From Lates calcarifer (lineage: Eukaryota; Chordata; Actinopteri; Centropomidae): a stretch of DNA of 64,000 bases. Below the pieces are notes generated by a model, which searched no databases, had not been told where the DNA came from, and saw nothing but the letters and a program-made list of their open reading frames with translations. Both the position numbers and the translations under genes were made by a program. The stretch's first letter is position 1; each line of letters starts with the position of its first letter. Shown in pieces: positions 1 to 12,084 of this stretch. The stretch covers positions 1,622,404 to 1,686,403 of the forward strand of contig NC_066849.1 in the NCBI RefSeq assembly GCF_001640805.2. The letters run 5' to 3'.

Positions 1-1708
1 TTTTTACACTGGCTACAGGTCAAATCCAATGGTAATCAAGAGCAATGTTCTATTATTAAGGAAATGGTCAAGCTCAAGAAGTGAGCTGTAAGAAGCTTTC
101 ACCACAGCAGTATAATCACATACAGTACACTCAATTCTTTCCAAGGGATAAAACATTCTGCACCTCCAAAGCTCTGTCCTCTTGACCGCATCCCTCTCAT
201 CTCTCTCTTCCTTTTCTACTTTGTCTACTTTTAGGCTGGCGAGACAAGGTTTGCAACATTAATGGAAGCTTGAAAACATCAACCACAGGCTTTTGAAGGT
301 GCAGAGGGAGCCTCTTCTCCCTCCCTCACTCTTCTTTCTCCCCTCTGCTGCTGCTGGTGAGCTGATAAATGTTGCATGGAGCTTGCTGGAAGATCCTTCT
401 CCTAATCCTCTGGTCAATACAACAACTCTCCATTCAGCTGGTTTGAAAGTGCCCCATCCCTATCACGTCACTCTCCGCCCTGAATACAGCATTGCTGAGC
501 AATATTTGCCAGCAGACCACTGACATTCGTCTTGCCCTTTGTCAGATGACATGGATTTCCTTGTTCCTTTTTTGTTTGTTTTTGGGCCATATTATAAAGA
601 GTGGAGACCTGCAGTTTGTGTGATTGGCACCTGTTTACCATTAATACACTGAGGCCCCATGTGAAAGCCTGAAATAAACCAAAATAAGATTTGGTTTTTC
701 ATTTTACTTTTTAATTATTTTTAGTAGTCCTTATTCACATTCTGTGGATCAATGGTAATGATGGGAAAGATCTAAGTGCTTACAAGTGAGAACTGTTGTG
801 AGTGTTAAAAACATTGTGCAGTGACAGTATAGAAAAAAAAAAACATCAGTTTCCCAGAAATGGCCATATGGCACTCAGTATAGCAGTATTTGGTTCTCAG
901 TATAAATTGTATCTTGAAATGAGTCAGATATAGGTCAACACAGGAGGGTTAATGAGTGTTACAGAGACAAAATATTGAACTGGGGAACATAGGTACCTCA
1001 GGACTCTGGGAAAATAGTTACCCAGTTATTGTGGGTAAGTAGAGGCTAAGCTGACAGGCTGGGCTTAGAGCTGAGCTCACAAGGCAGCAGCAGGCTACCC
1101 ACTAACACTGAGATCATTTCCAAATGAAAAGTAGAAAGTCTAAAATGATATGACAGAGAGAAGAGACTGAGAGGAGTGAAGAGAATTAAATAGAAACTAG
1201 GAGCAGACAGCAGTAACAGATCTCAAGGAAAATCACAATGTTGTCATGGGAAGACAGTAACAGTAGAAGACATTTATTCACTAATCAATCAATAATGAAA
1301 ATAACAGTTGCAGCCCCATAATTAATGATACAGTCACTGCAAATGGCTGCACTGGCATTGTTGTCTTTGCCAATGCAACATAATTGGTGATATTGTGCAA
1401 TGTCTTTGCAGTTCTTTTCAATGTATTGTTGTGAAATTTTAAGATGTGTCTACATCCATTTATACATACTGTTGAAGGGGGAATCATGCTTATTCACATG
1501 CACCCAGTTGCACAGTATTTAAACCATGTGTTCGTATTGCTTGATAAATCTGAGAATGCGTATGCCTGTCTATTAAAGTTGGACTTTCCGGACAGTTTGG
1601 ACAAGAGTCAGTGGACAGTGGCTTCTTCATATTTCAAGCAAGCCTCCTCCAGTTATCACATGCTTAGTGTGTAGTTGTTGGTGGTAGAAAAGAGGGTGTA
1701 GGTTGTGG
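1..1708. other. No recognisable gene or repeat
   Basis: AT-rich sequence with frequent stops in all frames. A short A run lies near 831-843. The small open frames at 293-523 and 1281-1674 have low-complexity or unrecognisable translations and no splice-site context. I see nothing that supports a gene or a named repeat here. Confidence 0.5.
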
Positions 1709-2522
1709 CATCAAGGTATCAAGGTATCAAGGAGCTTTATTGTTATTCCAACACATGTGAACATGAGGTGAATGAAATAGGTTACTCTAGTCCCAGTGCA
1801 GGGGCTACAGGGGTCCTCCAGAATTCAGCAGTCTCACAGCTTCCAGGAAGAAGCTGTTCCTCTGTGTGGTGGTCCTGCTCTTAATGCTCCGTAGCCTCCT
1901 GCCTGAGGGCAGAGGGGAAAACAGAGCGTGTGCAGGGTGAGTGGAGTCCTTCAGGATGCAGGCGGCCCGCTTCCTGCATCTGGAGGTGTAGATGTCCATG
2001 GTGGTGGATAGGCTGCATCCCACAGTCCTCTGTGCTGCTTTCACCACCGTCTGCAGAACTTTCTTCTCTGCCACCGAGCAGCTGCCGTGCCACACGATGA
2101 TGCAGGAGGACAGGACGCAGTAGTGGACTTGTCGTTGTTGGTAATGCGTCCAACCACAGCTGTGTCGTCCGCGAACTTCACAATCAGACAGCTCAGGTGT
2201 CTCGCTGAACAGTCATGTGTGAGCAGGGTGAACAGGAGGGGGCTCAGCACACAGCCCTGGGGGAGCCGGTGCTGAGGGTGATGGAGGAGGAGGAGACGTC
2301 GTGGATCCTCACAGACTGCGGCCTGTCTGTTAGGAAGTCTAGGACCCAGTTGCACAGGGTGGAGCTCAGTCCAAGTGTGTTTAGTTTCTGGATTAGGGTC
2401 TGTGGTATGATTGTATTAAAAGCTGAGGTGAAGTCCACAAAGAGCAGGCATAGGTCCTTATTCTCTAAGTGGGTGAGGATTGTGTGGACCACAGAGGAGA
2501 TGGTGTCCACTGTGGATCGGTT
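1709..2522 (-). mobile_element. 5'-truncated Rex1-like (CR1/jockey group) LINE, RT 3' half
   Basis: Read on the minus strand, the segment begins inside the reverse-transcriptase domain. Pieces in different frames give the order expected for this family: SSAFNT-type motif ([14 protein letters not shown]), [22 protein letters not shown] and the catalytic KFADDTAVVG box (FADD intact, near 2160-2175), then a C-terminal region ending with the PSGRRLRSIKSRT motif and a FFLEAVRLLN-like terminus. Frameshifts separate these pieces, so no intact ORF remains. The 3' end at 1709-1733 is a short tandem of the 8-bp unit ATCAAGGT (plus strand), the kind of microsatellite tail this LINE group makes. The 5' end stops abruptly near 2522, consistent with 5' truncation during target-primed reverse transcription. 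Assignment to Rex1 rather than another CR1/L2-related clade is from recall and is not certain. Confidence 0.82.
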
Positions 2523-5144
2523 TTTCCTTTAAGCATACCACTCTTTTAGTAGCATGATTTCGTAGGGTAGATTGTTTAGCTAGGATTACTTGCTATGAGA
2601 TGAGACCAGCCTTCATTTGCACTCAGTGAATTAGAAACATGTTATTGAAACAATTACAGTCTAAGACTGCTTTAAATTAAAAAAACACAGATGTTGTTAA
2701 GAAACATTTGCTTATGGTTTATTCCTTATCTCATGCATCTTTCAAGGTTTCATATGTGATTTGTTACCTGTCATCATTTTCATCTGTATTGTTAGCCAGA
2801 TCAACAAGCATGACCTGCTCAAAGTCAGGATGACATTTTTGATCACTAGTAATACTAAGGAAAAAACTTTATGTAACTCCTTTCAAAAACAAGATACAAA
2901 ATGAATTACAAAGACCAAATAAAAACTTGATAAATGTTAATTAAGACTTTTTTTTGTTAAGCTGAAGGTATGTGTTGGGCTTAGGCATTAAATGGCTATA
3001 GTTAAGGATAGTCTCTTAAGTAATGGATCAATCAATCAATGCAATAAGTGACAAAAACAAATTTGTATGTCCTTAAGAAACTGTGTCTCTGCCCATGTGT
3101 TCATACATGTGACATTCATAGGATTGAGTGGTTGTAGTCATTCAAATGTAATGTTTCATTTGAAACACACATTCAAGTAGTTACAAATACATACAAAAAA
3201 TATTCATTAGAATACAGACTTCCACAAGCCTCTCTGCAGAGTAAAACTGTACAACAACTTTAATGTCTATATGCAACAGATCATGTCACACGTTAATTTC
3301 AAAAGTGAACATTAGGCCAAATGATGACAGCTAAAGCAAAATCATGCAGTTTCCTCTAGAATACTGAACATGTGACCTCATGCAGAGAGTGTAATCACAT
3401 TAAATACAGCACATGCTGCACAGCAAGGAGATGGAGAGGGAGGGAAAGAACAAGAATATGACTTACTCTCTTTGTCTCTTAAAGTCTTTAGTGTGTGTCT
3501 TTAAACTCAGTATGTCCCCCCATCTCTGTGCTTTACAAGCCAGAATTACCACTTGCAGGGTGTGAGAGTCATAAAGAGGCGAGTGAATGTAAATGCAACC
3601 ATGATAATGGGGGATGTGATGGGCGGTGCTGAACATTTTACTGCCTGTTAGTACCTGTTACATGTTGCTTTTATTCATTTATCCCCCTACTTTATAGGGA
3701 GGGACACTTCAATGGGGATAGTGCTTGATTTAAAATGACCTATGATAATGGTGTTTCTGCTGTCCTGAGTTTGACAGCATGACTGACTGTCTTCCAGAAG
3801 AATCAGACTAAAGAACTAGATTGAAATATGCTTTGTCAGCATGACATAAAATCTGAAGCAACTTATTAAAAGAGTGTTCTTTTTGTCGGTCCACATAATG
3901 TGTGTTTGGGCTTTTACTGTGTATCTAAATAAATATTGTACTGGTAATGTGCTAAAATGAGACAACATCCATTAAAATAACCTTTAGTGCTCTGTCCACA
4001 GAGGTTACATACATAATTCAAAGAAGTATAGCTGTGCTATTTCCAGCTTTGGGATTGACTTTCTTACATTACATGCCTAAGCTTATGTTAAGAGCTATTA
4101 AGTTTGTATTTTTCCATACTTGTGATAACTTTTGTGATAGCATCGTTATGCAGTACAAAGGGAAATATGCCACAGTGAAAGAAGTCATGATGTTTTGCAT
4201 ACAGAAGCTTATAATGCTTTCATTTCAGCAGATTACAGTTTGTTGATACTGCATATAAAAGCCAAATGGCCAGGAGAAGGTAAAAGCTTGTGACAGTCTC
4301 TGACTATGAATTCAAGGCTGTGGCTACTTCTTGGTAAAAAATTAATGGACAGTGTTTTTCAGCTATTTCCAACAATGGTTCCACTGTGTGGAATGACAGG
4401 TAGTGAGGGAACAGTGAGGCAGCCTGGCAAGTTCAACATTCAGACAAACCTGGAAGGGTGATAAATAATGCTGAGTTAATCAACTCTCACTCTCACCCGA
4501 CACTCAGTGTATTTTAATTAAATAAAAGTGAGCTGCAGCCTATCATTTCACCTTTGAACTAAAACTCAGTTCAGATTCAACCAAAGCTGGAAAAAATGCT
4601 GTAAATGTTATTGTGAACATAGTTTTTCTGCCCACAGAATTTTGATGCAATATCATAGGACCTGGTGACCTTGCCATGGTCAGTCTGACCATAAATATCT
4701 TTGTGTCCGAGAAGAGCAGAGATTTTTGTTACGCCATTCTTGTTAGGTCCAGCTCTCTCACTGCACACATCATCTCTTCTTTTTACCTATTAGTGACCAG
4801 ACTGACAGGTATGGTGAACCTTTGCTTTCCTTTTTTTAAATGCACAATTCTCCAACTACTGCTAATTTCTTGTTGAGGAAGAGACCAAAACTTTTATATA
4901 CTTTTATATATAATATTACATTAGACTAACTCAAGATGGTTATGCTGACTGTCTGCTAGCTGTAGAAGTGATACCTCTCTGCCAAGATTTAGATTTAGAT
5001 GAGCTGCCCTTTGCTGGCTACACCCTATTCAGCATCTTGATATTTATAGTTCAGTTCATGATGTAACCCACTTCTGCAACATTAGATTGTTTGAGTTATG
5101 CGTGATAGGGCCATGCTGTACATCTAATACACCCTCACAAAAAA
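2523..5144. other. No recognisable gene or repeat
   Basis: About 2.6 kb of AT-rich DNA. Small open frames (for example 4034-4246 and 4676-4876) translate to hydrophobic, low-complexity peptides without family motifs or splice signals. No tRNA, LINE or transposon motif was recognised by eye. Confidence 0.45.
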
Positions 5145-5460
5145 AAAAGGTTTATTCAAGTGTGCCATTAGTATACTTATTTTAAATTAAAAGTGAGTAA
5201 CTGTGCAACTATTTTACCATGTATGTATTAATCGTACATATGATAAACAAAATTAAACTTGAGTATACTTGTCTTATATAGACAAGTTTACCGAAAAGTC
5301 CAAGTATATTTCATCTATACTTGTACTTGTCCTTAAATGTACTTTGCTTGTACTAACAAGTATACAGAGAAGTTTAAGTATATTTGACTTATGTGTGTAT
5401 TCAATCTTTTGATTGAGATATACTTAAGTAAAGTATAATTAAGCATTTTTCCCTTAGGGG
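5145..5460. repeat. AGTATACTT-rich interspersed element (MITE-like)
   Basis: The words AGTATA, TATACTT and ACTTGT recur in both orientations through about 300 bp, starting just after an A10 run and ending at CCCTTAGGGGA. The alternation of direct and inverted copies gives a foldable, non-coding sequence that resembles fish non-autonomous DNA elements. I could not define clean terminal inverted repeats or a target duplication, so class and exact borders are uncertain. Confidence 0.4.
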
Positions 5461-5590
5461 ACCACTGAGCATGACTGTGGTTGCTGGGCTTAGTGAAGCC
5501 AGATAACAAAAATATATGTCATATGTTTTTATACCACTTCAAGATGAATTTAGCCAAGCCTGTTCACTGCATCTGCTTTCTGCTTTAGCA

Positions 5591-5949
5591 AGTGTAGCGT
5601 TGAGCAGATATAGCTGTGATATGGCATGTGGAGCCACAGCATGAGGTTCCAGGTTCGAGTTGGGGCTTTCCTGTGTGGAGTTTCCATGTTCTCCCTGTGT
5701 CTGTGTGGGTTCTCTCTGGGTTCTCCAGCTTCCTCCCACAGTCCAAACACATGCATGTTAGGGTTAATTGGTGACTCTAAATTGCCCGTAGGTGTGAATG
5801 TGAGTGTGAATGGCTGTCTATATGTGATGACCCTGCGGCGACAGACTGGCGATCCGTACAGGGTGTACATCGCCTCTCGGCCAATGTCAGCTGGGATAGG
5901 CTCCCTGTGACCCATGACAGATAAGTGGTATAGATAATGAATGAATGAA
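5591..5949 (+). repeat. tRNA-headed SINE, type 2 (GAAT-tailed)
   Basis: A degenerate Pol III head contains a B-box-like GGTTCGAG at about 5652-5659. It is followed by a conserved body: TGTGGAGTTTCCATGTTCTCC, TCCTCCCACAGTCCAAACAC, TTGGTGACTCTAAATTGCCC and CAGCTGGGATAGGCTCC. The element ends in GATAAGTGGTATAGATAATGAATGAATG, a short (GAAT)n tail. I recognise the body as a dispersed repeat common in fish. A second, partial copy lies in reverse orientation at 34729-34840. The apparent open frames through it (5550-5989, both strands) are repeat-derived. Confidence 0.75.
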
Positions 5950-6114
5950 CTTGTAGGGTGCAGCTGTATGAAATAATGTTATAATACACTGTAATAATAA
6001 ACTTCTCATAGTAGGTGGTTTACTTGGCAATGTGTGTGGCTGATAGTGATCTGTTGAGTTGAGCTTTGATGTCTGTATTCTTGGCACTCAGTCAAACATG
6101 TGCGTAGTGGCTGT

Positions 6115-6476
6115 TAGACTCTACCAAGGATGAGCCTTGTCTTCGATCCTGTTTGTGACATTCATGGATGGGATCTCAGGGTGCAGTTGGGATGAGGAGA
6201 GTGTCTGGCTTTTTGCAGCTGATGTGGTTCTGTTTGCTTCATCAAACTGTGACCTTCGGCATACACTGTGGCAGTTTGAAGCCAAAAATGAAGCAGACGT
6301 GACGAGGGAGTTGAGCTGGAAGACAAAGCTTTCCATTTATCAGTCAGTCTACAGCTCAACCCTCACTTGTCATGAGCTCTGGGTATTGACTGAAACAATG
6401 AGATCGCAGATACAAGTTGCCAAAATGTTTGAGTTTGAGTGTAGCACTAGTGCTGGGGGTGCAACCAGAATTTGCT
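6115..6476 (+). pseudogene. Rex3-like (RTE clade) reverse-transcriptase relic
   Basis: The frame at 6137-6478 gives WLFAADVVLFASSNCDLRHT, then ELSWKTKLSIYQSVYSSTLT, then ELWVLTETMRSQIQVAKM. This is the order seen in fish Rex3-type RT: FADDVVLLASS box, then the RELSWKAKLSIYQS segment, then TERxRSRIQAAEM. The catalytic FADD box reads FAAD because the first aspartate codon is GCT at 6218-6220. The sequence between the FADD box and the RELSWK segment is also shorter than in the family, so there is an internal deletion. The piece is truncated at both ends and is certainly inactive. Confidence 0.75.
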
Positions 6477-8104
6477 AACTTATTACTGAGGATTGGATAG
6501 GCAGAAGTTTGATTTATTGTTGTAACAATTGACATATTCATTACAGTTTAACAGAAAATAGAACTGTTGTTGCAGTTATGAAAGATGTTGAGAGAAAAAT
6601 TTAATATAAGCCAAAAATTACAGTGTATTAAGTATCAATTTTCCTTAGTTCCTTTTGTACTTCTTAGTGTCCTTTGTTCATTGGTGATCTCTTGTTTGTC
6701 TATTTCTTCACTACCTGGGTAGGCTAAATGAGACTGTATAGTACATACTTATATAGTAATCAATTTTAACCTCAAGGTAAACAGAGATTATCTCTATATT
6801 TCTATGTATTTCTTTCACAGTGTTCAAACAGTGTTTAAACATTAATCATTCAATTTTAGCTTCATTCAGACATGATTTTTCTCCACATTCTACTGGATCA
6901 TGAAATTAAAATAATATAAAGACGGGATAATGAATTAAACCATTAGGATTTTTAATAGTGCTTTCAACATAAAACAAAGTAACTTATGTGTGTTTTGATT
7001 TCTGTGTTTATAAGTAAAGGCAGAGTAAGGCATCCTGGAGAAAGACTGATAATATTAAAACTCAGCAGCAAAACAAAAAAAGCCCTAGTGCTCTTCAAGA
7101 AGCTCTGCCTCCAAAACTTGAGGATGCTCATCACCATGGAAACTCACAGTAACAACTGGCCAAGGAGTACATTGGCAGAATTGAGTGTGTCCGCTTGTTC
7201 ACAGCTGAAGCAAAACAAATGTAATATAAAACATCATCAAAGGAATAACATACACACAAACACAATATCCTCAACATAATGGAGAAGATCTAAAAAAAAA
7301 TATGTTGGTTTAGATGTTTTTATGGAACTACATTAACAGAAGACAGACCTGCTAACAAGGAAGGAAACTTCACCTAGCATTGCATTTCAAATTATGCATC
7401 AATCCCACTGTGCTCACAAACTTTTGTTTTCAGGTCTTTGTGTCTACAAGAGCCCTCACAAACGTTGTTTGGACAAATATCACAACAAGGAATTAAAAAC
7501 GAACAAACAAATACTTTTTGTTTCTGTTTCGGGGTGTTACATTAGCTGCAGTGAAGCAACTCTCCTGGTTGAACTAACATTACACCAAGAGCAAACAGGA
7601 CAAAACAATAATGCCCTACTGGCTCTGTGACAGCAAAATTAATATTACTGACCTTTCAAGCAGAAACAGAGCAATCTCTGAATCGGTTTTCAGGCCTCTC
7701 AGCTCCCACAGGTCCTTCCAATGCTGGAAAGCCACACTAAGGGTGAATAATGACCCATGATTGGCTGGAATGGATTGCACTGATAAACTGTAATTGCTAA
7801 CCCTACCTTTAGCAATGGAATGAATAAGTACTCAAGTGGCTCACACTCAAAAACGTTTCAACTACTGGCAGGGTTTCTTTATGATGGCAATGTTCTTCCT
7901 TTTTCCCTATTTTATTTTATTTTTTTGTGGTTGACTTATGTTGAAAATGCTTAATTACAATATTTGTATTTGTTTGATTAAGTTTGGAAAAAGAAAAACT
8001 GTCCATGCACACATTCAGCCTGGTTATAGTAATACAGACATAAAAAAAAATCACATTTTAACTTACAGTGGTTAGTAATTGCAAACAGTTTCAGACAGCA
8101 AACA
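6477..8104. other. No recognisable gene or repeat
   Basis: AT-rich sequence; the small frames at 6986-7279 and 7394-7630 have no recognisable domains, and a T-rich stretch lies near 7898-7926. Nothing else is supportable. Confidence 0.45.
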
Positions 8105-8106
8105 TA

Positions 8107-9091
8107 CACTCACTGGCCACTTCATTAGGTACACCTTGCTAATACCAGGTTGGACCCCTTTTGGCCTTCAGAACTGCTTTAATTCTGCGTGGCATAGATT
8201 CAACAAGATGCTGAAAACATTCCTCAGAGATTTTGCTCCATGATAGCATTATGCAGTTCCTGCAGATTTGTTGGCTGCACATTCACGATGCAAATCTCCC
8301 AGTCCACCACATCCCAAAGGTTCTTTATTGGATTGCGAGCTAGTGACTATGGAGGCCATTTGAGTATGGTGATCTCATTGTCATGTTCAAGAGACCAATT
8401 TGAGATGATTTGACTTTTTCACATTGCACATTATCCTGCTGGAAGCAGCCATCAGAAGATGGGTACACTGTGGGCCATTGTTATTAGGGGGCCCAAACTG
8501 TGCCAAGACAATATCTCCACACCGTTACTCCACCAGCAGCTGCCTGAACTGTTGATACAAGGCAGGATGGATCCATGCTTTCATGTTGTTACTCATCTGA
8601 CCAGGCAATGTTTTTCCAATCTTCTATTGTCCAAGCTTGATGAGTCTTTGTGAACTGTAGTCTCAGTTTCCTGTTCTAACAGCTGTTACTGTTGCCTTTC
8701 TATCGGCCCAATGTATTCTTTCTCCTCTGAACTCTGGCATGAACAAGGCATTTTCACACAGAGAACTGCCACTCACTGGATACTTTCTCTTTTTCAGACC
8801 ATACTCTGCAAACCCTAAATATAGTTGTGCAAGAAAATCCCAGTAGATCAACAGTTTCTGAAATTCTCAGACCAGCCCATCTGGCACCAACAACCATGCC
8901 ACGTTCACACGTCACAAGTCACTTCAATCACCCATCTTCCCCATTCTAATGCTCAGTTTGAACATCAGCAGGTCATCTTGACCATGTCTACATGCCTAAA
9001 TGCACTGAGTTGCTGCCATGTGATTGGCCAATTAGATATTTGCCTTAATGAGCAGTTGAACAGGTGTACCTAATGAAATGGCTGGGGAGTG
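8107..9091. mobile_element. 985-bp non-autonomous DNA transposon with TIRs and TA flanks
   Basis: The left end CACTCACTGGCCACTTCATT and the reverse complement of the right end (CACTCCCCAGCCATTTCATT) match over about 30 bp, both continuing AGGTACACCT. TA flanks both ends (8105-8106 and 9092-9093), consistent with a TA target duplication. The interior is coherent but non-coding, with stops in all frames; the small frames at 8459-8653 and 8825-9073 are not recognisable proteins. I recognise the termini as those of a family widespread in fish genomes but cannot assign its superfamily from sequence alone; TA duplication suggests Tc1/mariner-type or a related transposase acting in trans. Confidence 0.8.
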
Positions 9092-9093
9092 TA

Positions 9094-10232
9094 CAGCATT
9101 CTGTCAGAAGGTTTTAAAATGCTCAAGCACTTGCTTTGGAAAGCTTGTGTAAAAAAAAGAAACAAGGGTTGGGTGTTTGAGGAAACTGTCTTGGTAAACA
9201 CTTTTAACCTCTAATCTCAGTCATTATCAAAAAACAGGGCCCAGGTTATTAAACTTGGGAAATGTGAAGTTATATTTGATTTTTGTTGTCATGTATTGCT
9301 TGAAATCTTCACCATAATTATCAAAAATAGGTGGTATCAGGTTCAGAAAGACACATTATGAAAAAAGCCTTTTGTGAGACAGAGATTTTAAAATTACTAC
9401 AACATCTGATAAATGATGAAGTGGATCTTTTCCAGTGTGAAAGACAACCCACTCACCATACCATTCATGGAATGGCTGCAAGCATATCAATGGGTCACAG
9501 TATCAAGACAAAGGCAGGAGACTGGGGTGTTCTTTGTTGTATAATTTAGTGATCCTGTCTGTGAACAAAGGGTGCCCTTTGATGTGATTGCATATCCTGC
9601 AGTAACAGGTTGAGAAGATAGGCCAGTCATTGGGTATCAGTTGTCGGGGTTTGACTTTTTCCTGGGATCAAGGCTCTCCTGCTGGGAAGCTCTTAAATTT
9701 GGCATTGGATGATGTATGCTTTATGTAACTGTTGAATGGCCAAATGTGAGTTTGAAAAATCAAGTATGTTACTGCATTACAAAAAACTGTCATGAGAGCT
9801 TAGATGGAGTTATTTTCACCATGCCATACAATATGGCTCAATTTTTGTAAATGTCTCTTTTTTGTACTGATTAGTGACAGATGTCACTGATGTCTTTGTT
9901 AAGGGTTAATATATTTACACAAGCTTAATAGATTATGAGCTATTCAGATAAAATATAGCGCCCATGACAGGAAACTATATATATACAGCACAGTTCAAGT
10001 TTGTCACTGTGCATCATCCATTTGTTATAAATAAAGTTGGTGTTAAAAAAAATGCCCAGTTTAAGTGCGGTCAGATTCTCTAAATACAGAGGTTCTCTTT
10101 TCCTAATTCCTTGTCAATTCTCTTTCACATCTTTCCTTGACCTCATGACTTCAAGGAAAAGTGGTTAGGAAAGGAGATTTCTCTGACTATTTGACCACAG
10201 CCAGGTTCTTGCCACCTGATGGCCTATGCTGT
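9094..10232. other. Unassigned; possible LTR or transcript 3' end near 10035
   Basis: Mostly featureless. At 9980-9995 there is a TATATATATACA tract, and at about 10030-10050 the signal AATAAA is followed within 10 bp by an A8 run. This could be the TATA/poly(A) layout of a decayed LTR or a retroposed 3' end, but no coding match supports either reading. The frame at 9331-9549 is not recognisable. Confidence 0.3.
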
Positions 10233-10640
10233 TGTCACACTTTAGTGGCAAGGTATGCAGGAGAGGGACCCAAGAGCAGACATACAGGGCCAAGGATGTA
10301 TCAGTTCTAGGATTTATTAGAACTAAGCAATAAACAAAACAAAACAAAACAAAAAAAACAAACAAACAAACAAAAAAAACCTTACTGAAATACTGAAATA
10401 GAGCTGCAGGTGAAAGTAAAAGTTTAAAAAAGCACTGAAGAATACTGGAGATCACTGAAGCACACAGGAACTCGTATCACATTTACAAGACACAATCCAC
10501 TGACCAAAGAGGGGAGAGACTGGACTTAGGCACACTGGGGATAATTAACCAATAGAATACTGGAGTGTATGACAAAAAGGAGGGAAAACACAAGACACAC
10601 ACCAGGAACAATACCTACAAAATAACACAGAAAGTAGCAA
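10233..10640 (-). mobile_element. LTR-like relic (Gypsy type), minus orientation
   Basis: Begins TGTCACACTTTAGTGGCAAGG and continues into AGAGGGACCCAAGAGCAGAC. On the minus strand this reads GTCTGCTCTTGGGTCC ... GTGTGACA, the usual 3' end layout of fish Gypsy LTRs, and a TTTATT (AATAAA on the minus strand) lies just inside. An A-rich repeat interrupts it at 10332-10380. The distal border could not be fixed; the segment to about 10640 keeps LTR-like composition. No target duplication was found. Confidence 0.42.
10332..10380 (+). repeat. (AAAAC)n / (AAAC)n microsatellite
   Basis: Four AAAAC-type units followed by AAAAAAAC and then several AAAC units. This is an A-rich simple repeat inside the LTR-like relic. 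Confidence 0.9.
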
Positions 10641-11295
10641 AACACAAGGATACAGACACACTAGGAAGATAATTACAAGAAAATTCACAGAAAACATGAG
10701 AACTAATAATAATCAAGTAAACTAACTAGTAACTGTAAGAAGTAACAAGTAACTGTTTTAATGTGGGGAGGCGGGGCTTGAGGGGATGGGCAAGGAGGAT
10801 GAGATCTACACATAAGCTGCAGGTCATTAGCATACTACTGCATGCAGGTGATGGAACAACCATAGACCACAGACACCAGATTCATATCAGAATTTGGGTG
10901 GGGGGCAGAAAGAGTAGGCTATACCTGCCCATATGGAGCAACTATGCATGGCTCTCCTCTAAGCTCACACACCTCTAGTTGCTGCAGGAGACTGCACACA
11001 CAATGTGGCACACAGGTGACATGGGGAGAGTGGACAGGTGCGGCTCTCACGGCTTACTGCCTGCATTTGTTTGACATCGCTGGCCACAAGATCATGAATT
11101 TGATAATCAACATAGTGCTGCACAGGGCTTTAGATACTGAACATGAGAGGCACAGAGAAGCCTGCACTTAAACAAGCAGTGTTACAGTGTCTGCAAACTA
11201 TGTGATATCACCACCAACAGACCCAAATGAATTAGAGGGCTAAAGCATCTAGTTCTGCTCTTTATGTCATTTCAAACATTGTAGTCTCATTTTCT
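10641..11295. other. No recognisable gene or repeat
   Basis: The frames at 10763-10978 and 10944-11171 are open but have no recognisable domain and no splice or promoter context. The short G-rich tract GGGGAGGCGGGGCTTGAGG lies near 10764-10782. Confidence 0.4.
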
Positions 11296-11575
11296 ATCTC
11301 AGAAAAAAAGAGAGAGTTTATGGGGGAGTGCCAATGAGAAGGGCTTCTGTTTTTTTCTGTAGAGCTGTGTGTCATCGGCATAGCAGTGGAAAGACACTCC
11401 ATGCTTGCTGACAACCTGGCCCAGGGGGAGCATGTAGATGTTGAAGAGGGTCGGCCTAAGGACTGACCCTTGTGGGACCCCACAGATGACAGTGTGGGGC
11501 TGCGATTTGGAGTCTCCCAGGGCCATAAACTCAGCCCTATCTGTAAGATATGGGAGGACAGGGAACCAGATTGGA
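11296..11575 (-). pseudogene. L2-clade LINE reverse-transcriptase fragment
   Basis: The minus-strand frame 11299-11526 contains GDSKSQPHTVICGVPQGSVL followed by FNIYMLPLGQVVSKHGVSFH and the catalytic CYADDTQLY. This matches the GVPQGSVLxPxLFNIYMxPLG...YADDTQLY signature of L2-clade RT, which differs from the STGSPQGC...FADD signature of the Rex1-like copies elsewhere in the window. YADD is intact (about 11368-11385). Both ends are truncated: the fingers and the thumb/C-terminal domains are missing, so only about 75 residues of palm remain. Confidence 0.82.
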
Positions 11576-12084
11576 ATTTTTCAAACAGATTGTGATTTTT
11601 TTCCCACTAATGTGCCATTAATCAAACATACTGATGTGAAACAGACAGAGTGGAGGTTCTGAAACTTTGCAAGATGTCTCCAGCGATGAACTAACACAGA
11701 GACTTGGGTCTCTCAGTCCTTCCCTTCTCCCTGCAATCTGAACATCTTATCCTGACTGCTGATGGTCCCCCTGGCTACACAATATTCTCTTTGATTTAAT
11801 TAATATTTATATATTCTTCTTGTTTTATGTTTGCCTGCTTTATTTTACCTAATGTCTTAGAGTGGATGGGAATGATTAACGCAGCATACAATTATGCAGC
11901 TCATAAAGAATGTGGGTCGGGGGGGGGGGGCACTGGCATGGAATTGGAAGTAATGAAATAAAAAAAAAATGAGCATACCAAAGCTGGGACTGGAACAATA
12001 TAAACTGAAGCTGATAAATGAGAAGATGTTTGGTCAGAGTGCTGTTTAGACTGAAAATAAATTGGATGTTGGAACTAACTTGAC
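11576..12084. other. No recognisable gene; candidate missing 5' end of the Gypsy element
   Basis: No LTR resembling the one at 13880-14274 is visible here, so the Gypsy relic that follows appears to have lost its 5' LTR and leader. A G9-10 run lies at about 11920-11931 and an A9 run near 11960-11969. Confidence 0.4.
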
